Shown here: positions 44,572-55,913 of the stretch, piece by piece | Numbering within the stretch: position 1 is the stretch's first letter | How the letters are laid out: each line of letters opens with the position of its first letter | Assembly (NCBI GenBank): GCA_964022365.1 | Contig: CAXHZN010000008.1 | Coordinates: forward strand, 1-61,207 | Origin: CAJXJP01 sp964022365 | GTDB taxonomy: Bacteria; Patescibacteriota; Gracilibacteria; BD1-5; UBA6164 | Reading direction: 5' to 3' | DNA length: 61,207 nucleotides | The notes under the pieces: model-generated | Seen by the model: the letters and a program-made list of their open reading frames with translations, nothing else | What the model was told of the DNA's origin: nothing | The model's database searches: none | Made by a program: the position numbers and the translations under genes

Positions 44572-45231
44572 TTAAGTTAATAATCCATCTTTTATATGAA
44601 TATGTTTTGATGCAAATGCGTCAATTTCATCTTCATGAGTGATTAAAATAATTGTAGTTCATTGAGAATTAAGCTGTTTGATTAAATTCATAATTTCTTC
44701 TCAAGTAGTAGAATCTAGAGCTCCGGTTGGTTCATCAGCTAAAATAAATTTAGGATTAATAGCCAAAGCTCTAGCAATTGAAACTCTTTGTTGCTGACCT
44801 CATGAAAGCTCATTTGGAAGATGATTTTTTTTGTCTTCCAATCAAACCTTTTTTAATGCTTCAAGTGCCATTTTTTCTCTGGTAACTTTATCAATTCATT
44901 GGTATGAAAGTGGTAACATAACTTGTTTTATCACACTCATACGAGAAATTAAATTATAACTTTGAAATATAAATCAAATATTTTTTCCACGAATCACTCA
45001 GAGTTCATCTTCTGATTTTCAAAATAATTCTTCTCAATCAAATACATAACTTCCAGTAGTCGGAATGTCCAACATACCGATAATATTCATCAAAGTAGAT
45101 TTCCCTGAACCACTTGGTCACATAATAGAGACAAAATCTCACTGAGAAATTTCTACATCAATTCCCTTCAATACTTTTAAAGTATTTTCTCACATGATAT
45201 AATCTTTTGTGATATTTTTTAATGTAATCAT
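44572..45231 (-). CDS. ABC transporter ATPase (MacB/LolD type), 219 aa
   Basis: Nucleotide-binding subunit paired with the permease downstream. Seen: Walker A GPSGSGKST (residues ~38-46), Q-loop FIFQSYNLI, signature ELSGGQQQRVSIARA (~141-155), Walker B FILADEPTGALDS (~164-176) and switch His ITHE (~198-201). The ADEPTGALDS wording is typical of the MacB/LolD/FtsE subfamily. Second gene of adaptor-ATPase-permease operon. Confidence 0.95.
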
Positions 45232-45246
45232 ATTTTTATTTAATAA

Positions 45247-47349
45247 TTATCTTTGTCTTCCACCTGCTTGAAAATTTCATTCGGGTCTATTTCATCAACC
45301 AGTTGGTCCAAATAAAGTTGTGGATTCATCATTTCAACTTACTTGTCTTTTTCTTGATTGCTCAGAAACAATTACATCTCACACTTCTAAGCCAGAAATA
45401 ATTTGACTTTTTCCATCAACAGTCGCTCAAACCTCTACGATAGTTTTTTGAATTTTATCGTTATTTTTTACGTTTACTACACTATTTGAGTTTGTATCTT
45501 GAGAAATATAACTCGAATCAATAGCAATTATATTATCAAGTTTTTCAGTAAATATTTCTATATCTGCTGTCATTCATGATAATATTTTTTTATCAAAATT
45601 TTCATCAGTGAGACGAATATAAACTTCATAAGAGACCACTCAAGAATTTACAACAGGAGTAGTATCTATTCTTGAAACTTCAGCAGCAACTTCTAAATCT
45701 GGATATGCATCAAATGTAACAATCGCGCTATCTAACTCTTCAACGTTTACGATATCAACTTGGTCAATAGTCACAGTAAGTTGGAGTTGATCTTGATTTT
45801 CTATATAAATAGATTTATTTGTGTCATTGGTAATTTTATCTCATACTTGGTAATCATTATTTGTAATAATTCCATCAAATGGTGCAATAATTTGGTAATC
45901 TTCAAGTGAATCATAAGCAGATTGTAATTTAATTTCAGCTTGTTTTATAGAATTAGTCGCACGTAAAATATTTTTTTGTGTTGGTCATTCTAATAATTCT
46001 TCTTGTTTAATTATTGCTAAATCGTATGATTTTTTCTTATCGTCGAGATTATTTTGTTTATTTTCAAGTTCTACTTTTTGATTTGCTAACATTTCATTGA
46101 AATCATTTTTCGCAATTTCTAGTGATTGTTTTGCTTTTTCTAAAGAAAATTTTTGATTGTTAATAGATTCTTGTTTTGATAATAATTCTGTTTGTTGAGA
46201 ATCTGATAAAAGATCTAAATCAGTTAAGTTTTCTAAAGTATTGATTTGACTTCTAATTTGAGAAATTTTATTCAAGGTATTATTTCTATTAGAAAGTGTC
46301 GATGATTTCATAGAATTAATTTCGCTTTGAGACAAGCTTCCAACACTTACAATACTAGAATCAACAGCTTCATACAATGAATCTAGAGTTTCATAACTAT
46401 GAGAATAAATATCTAAAATATTTGTAAGTATTTCAGAAATTTTTTCTTTTTCTCATGAATAATCATAGTTATTTATAAGAACTTTTAGCGTTTCTAGCTC
46501 TTGTAAATTTTCTCTTAAAGATTGTTTCGCTTCATATTTTAATCCTGTATTTTTTGCAGATAAATATTGATCATAATCATCGTTTAGATCTTTATTTTTA
46601 TCTGTAATTCATAAAATCTGATCAGCTTGATCAATAATTATTTTAATATCTCAAAGATAACTGAGAAAATCATTTTCTATATTTAAAATAGTCGTAGATT
46701 TTGAACTTTGAGAATTATTAAGTGACTGAGAATTTTGTTTAATAAATATTTCAAGATTTTTTTCTGCAATTTCTAAATTTACTTCATCAGAGCTAATGTC
46801 AGTTTGTAGATTTTGAATATTTTGCAGAGATTGTTCGATTTTATTATTTTGTGAAATTTTTAAATTTTCTAATTCTTTTTGTGCAATTTTATAAGTATTT
46901 TCAGATTGAACAATACTATTTTTTGCAGAAATTAAAGCACTTTCATCTTTATCTTCATACAATTCTTGATAATCCAGATTTGCATTTGTAAGAGAAATTC
47001 TAGCAGTTTCAATTGCATCATAAGCATCTTGATCATCAATCTGCGCGATTATATCTCATCTTGAAACATTATCTCAAATATCAAAAAAAACATTAGTGAT
47101 TGAACCTGCTTTATTAAAACTCAATGATTGTTCATCTTCTAACGAAGCATCTCACACAACAAAAATAGAATTCTCTAAAGAACCAGTTGAAACAGTTAAT
47201 TCCCTGTTTTGAGCAAAAGTTTCATATCATAAATTGATATCATCTGAATTATTTGCAATAAAATAATATCAACCTGAAATAATTCAAATTAATATAAATA
47301 TACTAAAAAATTTGTGCTTTATAAAAAAAGCGAAAAAAGGTGGCTTCAT
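45247..47349 (-). CDS. MacA/HlyD-type adaptor with very long coiled coil, 700 aa
   Basis: Membrane-fusion-type adaptor for the MacB-like exporter. Seen: one N-terminal membrane helix (residues ~12-32), a first lipoyl half GSITNVFFDIGDNVSRGD (~80-97), about 340 residues of Gln/Asn/Glu-rich coiled coil, the returning lipoyl half YQIIAPFDGIITNNDYQVGD (~475-494), beta-barrel and MP domains, and a Gly/Arg-rich tail. MacA is ~370 aa, so the hairpin is about twice as long or more. No TolC is in the window, and Patescibacteria are not thought to have an outer membrane; the long hairpin might instead span a thick wall. Confidence 0.9.
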
Positions 47350-47456
47350 ATATAATAAGTAAATAATAACTCACAAAATATACGAACCTTACGTAAGACG
47401 TAATTAAGAAAAATAATATTTAAAAATAAAAAAGAATAAAAGTCTCAACTTTTATT

Positions 47457-48284
47457 CTAATAGAGTTTCATGCATAGCAATCAAAAGATGATAAAAATAC
47501 TCAAAAATAATTTTTTATAAAAATATTTTTCATTGTAAAATATTTTAAACAAGATTACATTAAATAAAAATGTAGAAAGCAAAAAGAGTTTTACTTCGTA
47601 GGATTGAAATAATTCATAGAGAAAAAAGCTTCAAATCGATCCAATCGAGAAAAATATTGCATCTAAATAATTATAGCCAGAGAATTTTTTAAAATCAGTT
47701 TTTTTGATAAAAAATTTTATAAAATATGACCATAAAACAAATATATAAATGAATAATAATAATTCTAAAAAATATCATCCTAAATTGATATATTTAGCTA
47801 TTAAATAGATATTAAACAATCTTCCAATAACAATAAATACTAATATGGGAGAATAAAAATTTAATTCTTTAAATTTTGTAAAAAAACTAAGAGAAATGAT
47901 AATAAATACCAGACCAACAAAATCTCAAAATGTGAAATTTTCTCAAAGCAGTAGCACTCAAATAGGAATATATGCTACTGGAATAAAACTTCATAAAAAA
48001 TTTTGAAAACTACTATTTGGATGAGATTTTGTATATTTTTGTGTTAAATAACTTCATAAAAAATCAAATCAAGCGATTAAAAACATCAAAATAATCAAAG
48101 TTGAATTTAAATTATTTTCACTCGGAAAAAAATAATATAAAACTAAACTTAATCACAAAGATATTAAATAACGAAATCCTACTATTTGATCTCAACTATT
48201 ATTTTGTGAAATTAATAATTTTTTATTTGTGATTCATTTTAAACTTAAAAAAAAGCTCACAACCAGTGAAATAATTAGACTCAT
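47457..48284 (-). CDS. EamA/DMT-like membrane protein, 275 aa
   Basis: Polytopic membrane protein with ten hydrophobic segments in two five-helix halves. Seen: LGENFTFGDFVGLVFIIISL near the middle (residues ~118-137), which matches the end of an EamA half (LGExxxxxxxxGxxLIxxG). This suggests a drug/metabolite transporter; substrate unknown. Between the MacA-like gene and a divergent nuclease gene; ~107 bp separate it from the adaptor start. Confidence 0.65.
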
Positions 48285-48416
48285 TGAAATTATTTATAAA
48301 TAAATTTATAAATATAATAAAATAAATATACAAAAATACAAAATAGAATATAAAAAAAATTTTTTATTTTTCTATTGCTCTATATAATAAGAAATATTAA
48401 CGCATAAATACGAATA

Positions 48417-49238
48417 ATGAATTGTACAAAAACACTAATATTTCTCGATACAGAAACAACAGGAATTATCAAAGATAATTCAAATACTATTCAATCTAAT
48501 GGAGATTTAATCCAACTTGCTTATAGAAAAATCGAAAATGAAAATCAAACTGATGAAAATATTTTCGTAAATACTGATACAAAAATAGAAATTTGAGCTA
48601 TGGCAACTCATGGGATTTATCCTAAATTATTAGCAGAAAAATCTGGTTGAAAATATATAGACGAAATCACTCTCGATAGAAACACTTTTGCAAATGATGT
48701 TTTAATTGCACACAATTCTGATTTTGATGTTTCAGTTTTAGAAGCTGCAAAATTTACTTGTAGTGGACAAGTTATTGACACATTAAAAGTTGCTAAAATC
48801 CTATTATCAGAAGGAATATTTGAAAAGTTTCTAGACAAGAATCCAGAATATGTAAATATGCAATATCTTAGATATTATTTCAAACATTATGAAATTTTAG
48901 ATGCAAATGGAAATGCTGAAGTTACAACGGCTCATGATGCTTTTGGTGATGTAGTAGTATTACAAAAAGTATTTGAATCAATGTTTAATATTATCAAAAC
49001 TCAATTAAATATTTCTGATGACGAAACATTAGAAACAATGATTGAAATGTCTCAAAAAGAATTTCTCCTTATTTCAACAATGGCTTTTGGAAAATATAGA
49101 GGAAGAACTTTTGAAGATGTCGCAAAAATGGATTCAAATTACTTACAATGGATTATAGATGCAGATTTCACAGAAGATGTAAAATATACTTGTAGTGTTC
49201 ATCTTGGACAAATTGAAGATAAAAAATTCTTTAGTTAA
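48417..49238 (+). CDS. DnaQ-like 3'-5' exonuclease, ExoX-like, 273 aa
   Basis: DEDD exonuclease. Seen: Exo I LIFLDTETTGI (residues ~7-17), Exo II AHNSDFDVSVLEAAK (~98-112), Exo III TAHDAFGDVVVLQKVF (~174-189) with the His of the DEDDh type, then a C-terminal accessory region FGKYRGRTFEDVAKMDSNYL (~222-241) followed by QWII, as found in ExoX-type and DUF3820 proteins. A role in DNA repair or turnover of short DNA is likely. Few TGA glycines. Closed by a terminator with 20-bp arms. Confidence 0.92.
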
Positions 49239-49240
49239 AA

Positions 49241-49280
49241 AATAAAAAGTAGAAGTTTTATAAAACTTCTACTTTTTATT
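49241..49280. terminator. Bidirectional terminator with 20-bp arms
   Basis: Perfect palindrome with 20-bp complementary halves (49241-49260 / 49261-49280) between convergent genes; it covers the stop codon of the pentapeptide-repeat gene. Confidence 0.85.
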
Positions 49281-49824
49281 TTATTTCAATATCTAAGTGC
49301 TGTAATAATCAGAATATATTTTCTCTATTAAAAATTGTTCACTTTAGTGTATTATGATTTGGGTCGATTACGAAACTATGGCTTCCAGAAAAATCTACTT
49401 TTTCTAGTTTCGTTTGAAAAAATATGGATTTTTCTAGATTACAATATTCAAATTTTGAGTTTTGAAGATGAGTTTGAGTGAAATCACACTCTTTTAATTC
49501 ACAATCAGCAAAAATAGTATTTTTCATTTCTAATCAATAAAAACTACACAGTGAAATATCACAATCATAAAAATTTATTTGTAATAATAGACTTTCTAGA
49601 TCAACAAATTTCAGTCACATTATTTTACAATCTTTAAAGATGATTGTATCAAAAGTGGTATTTTTTAGTTGAATATTTGATAAATTACACTTGTGAAATT
49701 CACAATCATGAAATCTTTTCTGAGAAAAATTATAATTAGAGAAATTTATTCAATAAAAAGAAATATCAGATATTTCATCTCATTGTATTATTTCGTCGAT
49801 TTTTTCTTGAGTAATTTTTTGCAT
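49276..49824 (-). CDS. Pentapeptide-repeat protein, Qnr/McbG-like, 182 aa
   Basis: Right-handed beta-helix made of A(D/N)LXX-type units. Seen: repeated five-residue steps with Phe/Leu at centre and Cys/Asp/Asn around (for example ISFYG INFSN YNFSQ, then CEFHK CNLSN IQLKN), a break near residue 85, more repeats (~95-145), and an end resembling Qnr proteins (FVIDPNHNTLKGTIF, ~150-165, then GLLQHLDI). Qnr-like proteins mimic DNA and protect gyrase; other pentapeptide proteins have unknown roles. No signal peptide. Confidence 0.85.
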
Positions 49825-49881
49825 ATAAAGTAATTTCAAAATAAAATTTTTAATATTTTAATCTAATAAAATTAATTTCAA

Positions 49882-49919
49882 AATAAAAAAAGGAAAAAAT
49901 AATTTTTCCTTTTTTTATT
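49882..49919 (-). terminator. Terminator after secreted coiled-coil protein gene
   Basis: 17-bp arms (49882-49898 / 49903-49919) around AAGGAAAAA/TTTTTCCTT; follows the stop at 49958 on the minus strand. Confidence 0.75.
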
Positions 49920-49957
49920 TTAAAGATATCAATTCCAATATTTATATGTTCAATTTA

Positions 49958-50521
49958 TTATAATGATTGAGTATCAACATCTCTATTATTTCCTCTTTGA
50001 CTACTTTTTTGAGTTCTATTTCATTTCATATTTTCAGCTCATTTACTTCCACCTCTTTTGAATTCTTTTCCTGATTTTTTACCTTTATGTTCAGCTTTGA
50101 AAGTATCAAGCATAGTTTGTTCTTCATCAGAAATTGTTTCTCAGGCTTCTACTTTTTCTAAAATCGCTTGAATTTCAGCTTTCTTTTCTTCCATTTCTAA
50201 TCTTTTAGCTTCCATTTCTGCTTTTTTTTCAATAATTTCTGATCTAATAATTTCTTGTTGATCTGTAAGAGTTTCTCCAGCTAATAATGCATCAATTACT
50301 TCATTATACGCTTTTCTTTGTGCTTGTTTTTCTTCTCTTTGTGCTTGCATTTCTGCTTTTTGTTCATCAGTTAATTCGATTCTTTCGAATTTACCTTTTT
50401 GAAATTCTTTTACAGTATTTGTAGTAGTTGTAGATAATTCTTCATCAGCATAAGAATAAGAAAGACCAGTAGCAGATACAGCGATTAAAGCAGCTGCAGC
50501 AATTAATTTATTTGTTTTCAT
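49958..50521 (-). CDS. Secreted helical Glu/Lys-rich protein, 187 aa
   Basis: Not assigned to a family. Seen: signal peptide (MKTNKLIAAAALIAVSATG, cleavage near SYA), then about 120 residues of charged helix with ELTDEQKAEMQAQREEKQAQ and ISDEEQTMLDTF, and a basic Gly/Asn/Arg tail. Helical exported proteins with repeated L(T/S)DEQ units recall Spy/CpxP-like periplasmic chaperones or metal-sensing proteins (LTxxQ motif), but the match is weak. Few TGA glycines in the body. Upstream lies 320 bp of gene-free DNA. Confidence 0.72.
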
Positions 50522-50843
50522 AATGTTATAATTATTTTTGTAAAATTTCTATATTTAGAAATATATAAAGCTGTGTAATTCGCGAGATTACGAGATACAC
50601 AATAACGACTCTCATTAAGAAATAGGTAAAAATAATTGTAAAAATAATATTTATTAAAATAAATATTATTTTTTATTGAATTTTAAGGGAAAATAAAAAA
50701 ATATTTTATTACTATTTTCTCATAAAGAAATATAATTTTATGAGAAAAATACATAAATATCATAAAAAAATATAAATATTATTACTTTTTTGAGAAACAT
50801 ATTTTATCCGTAAAATAGTAATAATTATATAATTTTTACACGA
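50522..50843. other. Gene-free divergent region with inverted repeats
   Basis: 322 bp between divergent genes. It holds an imperfect palindrome with TGTGTA/TACACA ends at 50572-50601 and a longer inverted repeat ATTTTCTCATA / TATGAGAAAAT around 50715-50752 with a loop of about 15 bases. Neither is followed by a T tract in the right place for the flanking genes. No ORF or RNA gene recognised. Confidence 0.5.
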
Positions 50844-51419
50844 ATGGATCCAGAAATTAAATCAACAAATCTCATAGCGCTCAATAAACCAAAATGATAC
50901 GTAGTAACAAAATCTGACGAACTCGGGAGAAAAACTGTATACCAACTCTTACCTCAATGGGTTTTTGATGATGGCTGGATGCCAATTTGAAGACTCGATT
51001 TAGAATCAAAAGGATTATTACTATTTACTAAAAATGGAAAAATCAGCAATGTACTCACAACTCCTGGAAACTGTAAAAAAATCTATGAAATCTGGGTAAG
51101 ATGATTTGTAACACCCGAACATATACAAATGGCACTTGATTGAGTAGAAAGTCCTCACGGAATTCTCAAAGCAAAATTTGTCGAAAAAATTTGAAATGGT
51201 TGAGCAAAAACTAAACTCAGAGTCCAACTCGACGAAGGAAAAAATAGACATATTCGTCGTTTATTTTGAGCCATGAAAGATCCAAAATTCGCAACTCCCC
51301 TCAAAGTTTTACACTTAACCAGAGTAAGTATTTGAAGTCTAGAACTATCACTCGAAAGCTGAAAATGGGATTTTATCACCAAACAAGAAGAAAATAATTT
51401 ACTTTGATGATTGTATTAA
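50844..51419 (+). CDS. Pseudouridine synthase, RsuA/RluB-E-F family
   Basis: Isomerises a uridine in ribosomal RNA. Seen: NKPKGYVVTKSD start (residues ~14-25), the catalytic GRLDLESKGLLLFTKNG (~49-65) with the active Asp, KIYEIWVRG, and LDEGKNRHIRRLFGAM (~129-144). There is no N-terminal S4 domain, as in RluE-type proteins of ~190-220 aa. Whether its target is 16S or 23S rRNA cannot be decided from sequence. Glycines in motif positions are partly TGA. Confidence 0.92.
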
Positions 51420-51427
51420 AAATATAT

Positions 51428-51455
51428 TTGACATATTACTTTTTTTATATAAAAT
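51428..51455 (+). promoter_or_regulatory. Promoter of small membrane peptide gene
   Basis: TTGACA at 51428-51433 and TAAAAT at 51450-51455 with a 16-bp spacer. It is followed by a strong GGAGG Shine-Dalgarno seven bases before the ATG at 51481. Confidence 0.5.
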
Positions 51456-51480
51456 ATATTTACAAAAATTGGAGGTCAAC

Positions 51481-51672
51481 ATGAATGAATTAAAGAGAAT
51501 GAAAAATATGGCAATTAAATATAAAAAATCTGCTTTATGTTTTAATATTTTTATATCTACTTTCGTTGGGTCATGTGCGGGGTTATTGATGCAACAGGTA
51601 TCGTATGGTATTGCTGTATCTCTAATGCTAAACATTACAATATCTACACTTTTAACAAAAAATAAAGCGTAG
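51481..51672 (+). CDS. Small membrane protein, 63 aa
   Basis: Not recognised. Seen: a basic N-terminus (MNELKRMKNMAIKYKKS), then two hydrophobic helices (residues ~19-38 and ~41-58) separated by MQQVSYG. It has a consensus-like promoter, a strong GGAGG ribosome site, and uses GGG/GGT for its glycines with no TGA. The strong SD and codon choice are like those of csrA and the zinc-ribbon pair and unlike most neighbours. A terminator follows. Confidence 0.72.
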   Translation: MNELKRMKNMAIKYKKSALCFNIFISTFVGSCAGLLMQQVSYGIAVSLMLNITISTLLTKNKA

Positions 51673-51710
51673 CATATAATCATTTTTTTATAAAAAATGA
51701 AAAATTGTAA

Positions 51711-51739
51711 AAAAAAATCAGCCCTAGGCTGATTTTTTT
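51711..51739. terminator. Terminator with CCTAGG centre
   Basis: 13-bp arms AAAAAAATCAGCC / GGCTGATTTTTTT around a CTA-type centre. It can serve the plus-strand small gene and the minus-strand ORF ending at 51748. Confidence 0.8.
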
Positions 51740-51747
51740 CTTGTAAA

Positions 51748-51978
51748 TTAATATAGTATTAAATTAATAATAAATATAAATTTTAAATTATCTAAAAGAT
51801 TTACCATTTTTGATTTTGTATCTTTCACTTCACCTATAACTTGAACATCAATAAGTTTAGATTCTCTTTTAAGTCTAATATTGATTTGATGCATGTTATT
51901 ATCTTCAACATGAAAATCCTTTTTATCATTTCTAAAATTAAATCCTTCTACTTCTAAGTGAAAATCATCTAATTGCAA
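51748..51978 (-). CDS. Possible small acidic protein, TTG start, 76 aa
   Basis: The frame has no ATG; the best start is the TTG at 51976-51978, with AAAGGA about ten bases before it. The frame is open for another ten codons up to a TAG. The middle is polar (FHLEVEGFNFRNDKKDFHVE) and the end hydrophobic. No family recognised. It could be a real gene with a non-ATG start, or the remnant of a longer one; a terminator downstream is in its favour. Confidence 0.4.
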   Translation of the reverse strand: MQLDDFHLEVEGFNFRNDKKDFHVEDNNMHQINIRLKRESKLIDVQVIGEVKDTKSKMVNLLDNLKFIFIINLILY

Positions 51979-52200
51979 TCCATCAATTCCTTTAATATTA
52001 TCATAATTATACTATAATCTTATGAACTTATGTAAATTATATAATACAAAAATATTTATCTAACTAATTTATATTGAAAATTTTATTTTTGAAATTGTAA
52101 ACTAAATCATAATATTCTTATAATTCTAAATTGCTAGATTATATTTTATATATACAATAAAATAAAATATAATAAATTAATATATTGTAAATTTAAAGGA

Positions 52201-55200
52201 ATGAATGAAATATTTTTAGAAGAATTAGAAGATTTTATTATTAATCAAAATAATTGAAATACTACAAAATCAATAAAGGATTTTTGGAAAATAAATTATC
52301 AAAGCATTGTTAATAGTGAGGATTTTTTATTATGAAAATTTAAAGAATATGCTCCTTCTAATAAATCTGATTTTACTTGATTTTTTTATAGATATTTATA
52401 TTTCTTTTTGCTTAAAGATGAAAAGAAATATTACTCAAAGAAAATTATAGATTTTTTAAAACAAGAATTAATTGAACAAAGTAATACTGAAAAACCGGAA
52501 TTTTATTCTAATATATTATCAGTTATTTATAAAATAGAATGAAAAAAATCAAAAGATGAATTTTATCAAAATCAGTATAAAAACATAGATAATAAGTGAT
52601 ATTTATATTCTGATATATCTACTAACTTTCTAGAAATATTTATTCAACTATGAATAAATAATAAAAATATTTTACCTGAATTTTCAGATCTTTTTCCTAA
52701 AGTAATTATTCAAAGTGTTGATGAAATCATAAGCTCTTCAATACAAAGTTGATGGGATTATTTAGTTAGCTTAGAAAAAAATGTTTTTAATAGAGAATTT
52801 TTAAATTTAATTAATTATTTTGATGCAAATGAAATAAGATGAAAATTAGTACATCATCATAAATACATTTCTCTTTTTACTTTATGAAAATATGAGAATG
52901 TTCATAAAAAATTTTCTGAAGTTAGGTCAAAAATAGAAAGTTCTTTTTGAATTCATGAATATAAAATATACGAAAGTTTTATTATCTCTGAAGTTAATTA
53001 CGTTTTAGGTATACATGAAAGGGCTATTGAAAAAAATACATTTATTTCTCAATGAATAGATATACTTCAGAATAAAGATTCAAACTTTATAATAAAACTC
53101 CTTAAACAGTTAAATTCTGAAAACAATTTTTGGTGACTTGAAATTACTATTGTAAAATATCTTCAAATAAATCAAATAGAAGATTTTATTAATATTTTAA
53201 AAGGTACCGATAATTATTTTACTATTTTTAGTGTATATGAAATAATAAAAGAAAATAAAAATGTAACCTTTATTGATGCTTTTGAAAAATCTTCATATAA
53301 AAATGAACTTAAAAAAATCCAAAAACAAAGGAATAAGAGTCAAGAAAGTAGTAATAGAGAAAAAGAAAAAAGGATATCTATAGAAAAGGAGGATTTTTTA
53401 TCTATGATCAAATGATTAAAAGAATGACAATATTATCCAAAATTATTTGAAGACTATGCAGAATATTCTTCAAATAATAACACTTGATTTTCAATATACA
53501 CAGATGAAGAAAAGAAAAAAATTGATAATGAGTTAATAAGACAAATAAAAGTTTTTTTATCTTATAGAAAGATAGAAGAATATTCACAAAAATGGTTAGA
53601 TTTTGTAACATTTGAAAAAAAGGAAGAAAACTCTTACTCTCACTGTTGGGATGTAAAATATATGACACGGTTTATAGAAATTGCTCAAAAATTACCAGAA
53701 CTTAAAGAAATACTTAAAAAAAACTATAAAAGTGTATTATTGTTTTATCCATTAATGTATACATATAAGACTGAAAATTTTTTCTTCAATGAAATTCTTT
53801 CTATTAACATAGAAAATAATGATATAGAATATATATTAAAAGTATACAGTTGAGACTTACATGAGAATGCAAAAGATTTAAGATATTATCAACCTAGAAA
53901 TTTTAGTAATTTTTATAAAAAGTTTAAGAATAATTTCAAATGATATAAAAAAGAAATAGAAAAGATTTCATTTCATATGATAAATAAAAAAGATAAATTA
54001 GAGACATATTATAGAGATGAATATTTAGAAATCTATGCAGATTCAGCTTGAGAAACAAAATATAGAAAATATTGGAAATCAGAAAACAAAAAATATCCAA
54101 AATTTAATTATTTTAATGATATATTAAAAAATCAATCAGAAAAAAGTTGAAAAGAACTCAAAGAAATGAGATTTTTTCTAATGATCCAAACGGTTCTTAT
54201 TGAAAAATATGTCAAAAAATCTGATATTGTTTGGAGAATAAAACAATTTAAATGAGTAGAATTAAAATATATTTCTAGATTTAATCGTGAATATCCTCAT
54301 TATAGTTGAGTGACTACTTTTAATTGATGATCAACTCTAAATGAAATTGAATGGTCTAGTTTTGATAGGGAAAATTTTGCTTATATTTTTTCACTAGATA
54401 TAGTATGAAAAATAGATGTTTCAAAAAATATGTTAGAAATATTAAAAGAATCACTAATAATTAAAAGTATTAATGATAAAGAACAAGATTTATACACAAA
54501 CTACCTTCAAAAAATATTTTTTAAATACTTTGAAGTTTTAGATAATAATCTAATTAATAAAAAATTTTATTTTAAAATATTAGAATTACTAGAAAAATAT
54601 GACTTTAAATATTATTATAACTTTAATTTTGTTTTTTTTAGAAATAAATACTGAGTATTAAAAATAGATGAGCAAGTTGAGAGTATAATAAAAAAACAAG
54701 ATAGGAAGAAATTAAAATTACTTTTATGAGAATATAACAATATTTATAGACAGAAAGCAGATAATAATTTTAATCAATCACAAGAAAGAAAAACATGTAA
54801 ATTAAAAATTTTCACAGAAGGAATAACTGAATATATTTATATACAAAAGGCTGCAAAAATCTTATGAGAAGAAGATATTATTGAGAATTTTGATTTTGAT
54901 GTAGTATGAATAAATAATACTTGAAAATGAAGTTCAAATTGTTGAGAAATAATACTTAAGAGTTTTTGAAATATACTCATAACACGTGATGATCATTTAG
55001 ATAAAAAAATAGAAAAAGCTATATTCCTACATGACCCTGAATCACAATGAATAAATGAAGTTGAAAATAATAGAATTTTTATAAGACAGATGAAATTTTT
55101 AGATTGAAGGAGTAGAAGTAAATGATTATGTAGAAGTTGAATTGAAGCATTACTATCTGATAATATTTTAAATAAATTCAAAAAACATAGTTGAATTAAT

Positions 55201-55362
55201 TGATTTGATTTTAATGAAGTTTGATGAAAATGAAATGAACATTACATATTTCATGATAATAAAAAGGAAATTGCTAATTGGATTTGTAACAATGGTAACA
55301 AAAAAGATTTTGAGTGATTTCAACATATTTTCGATATGTTAAAAAAAATACTTGAATATTAA
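52201..55362 (+). CDS. Second large protein with C-terminal TOPRIM domain, 1053 aa
   Basis: Function unknown. Seen: ~860 residues of Lys/Asn/Tyr-rich helical sequence without Walker motifs, then a TOPRIM-like domain: LKIFTEGITEYIYIQKAAKI (residues ~867-886; Glu-Gly-x-x-Glu), FDFDVVGIN, ILITRDDHLD (~920) and AIFLHDPESQGI (~938-949; Asp-x-Glu). It parallels the protein at 33477-36746 in size, order and TOPRIM type, though I do not see clear N-terminal similarity. AAAGGA precedes the ATG. It is monocistronic, with ~220 bp of AT-rich upstream DNA and a strong terminator. Inference: defence or DNA-maintenance nuclease. Confidence 0.7.
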
Positions 55363-55372
55363 ATAATTATTA

Positions 55373-55404
55373 AAAAAACTCTCGTATTTCTACGAGAGTT
55401 TTTT
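55373..55404 (+). terminator. Terminator after second TOPRIM gene
   Basis: 14-bp stem AAAAAACTCTCGTA / TACGAGAGTTTTTT with a TTTC loop, the most stable hairpin in this part of the window. Confidence 0.88.
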
Positions 55405-55494
55405 AGTAATTCAATTTTGGTCAACAACCAATAACCACTGAACAGTTAAAATTGAAGTATTAAAGGTGTTATAGATATATATTTAATATGTCAA

Positions 55495-55848
55495 TTACAT
55501 ATGTTCGTCAGAACTATGACTATCTACATCTTCTCATTTATGCATAGTATCCATATGTTCATCATTATCATTTTTATCCATCATATCCATATCATCTTCA
55601 ATCATATGAGAGTCATCTGACATATCCATATTATTATCCATAGTTTTATGTTCAGTATCTGTCATTTTCATGTGTTCATCAATAGTCATATTCATTCTAG
55701 CTGCAGCATCTTTCATTTCTTTATACTCAGTAGTAGTCATATTATATTTTTCAGCTTGTTGTGCTTCTGTTAAAGGAGCTTCTCAACCACATGATGCCAA
55801 TAAAACTGTAGATAATACTAATAATGATACTAATAATACTTTTTTCAT
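55495..55848 (-). CDS. Met/His/Asp-rich lipoprotein, probable metal binder, 117 aa
   Basis: Exported lipoprotein. Seen: signal peptide with lipobox LLASC (Cys ~20), a short helical part (MTTTEYKEMKDAAARMNM) and a tail of about 65 residues made almost only of Met, His, Asp, Glu, Asn and Thr, with repeated DMS, EHM, DDMDMMD and DSHM units. Methionine and histidine clusters of this kind bind Cu(I)/Ag(I). It is 65 bp downstream of the CusA-like gene on the same strand, so it is probably the third gene of the adaptor-pump-lipoprotein operon and acts as an outside metal sink or chaperone. Function is inferred from composition and context. Confidence 0.78.
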
Positions 55849-55913
55849 AATAAATAAATTATAAATATAAATTAAAATTACGTGAGTTTTTGTAAGTTTT
55901 CTTTCTTAGTTTT

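Noticed and set aside
44257..44580. Plus-strand ORF of 107 codons
   Set aside because: Antisense to the MacB-like permease; no credible product.
45247..47349. Possible tape-measure or phage tail protein because of the long coiled coil
   Set aside because: The two lipoyl halves, N-terminal membrane helix and the adjacent MacB ATPase and permease identify it as an adaptor protein; no phage structural genes are near.
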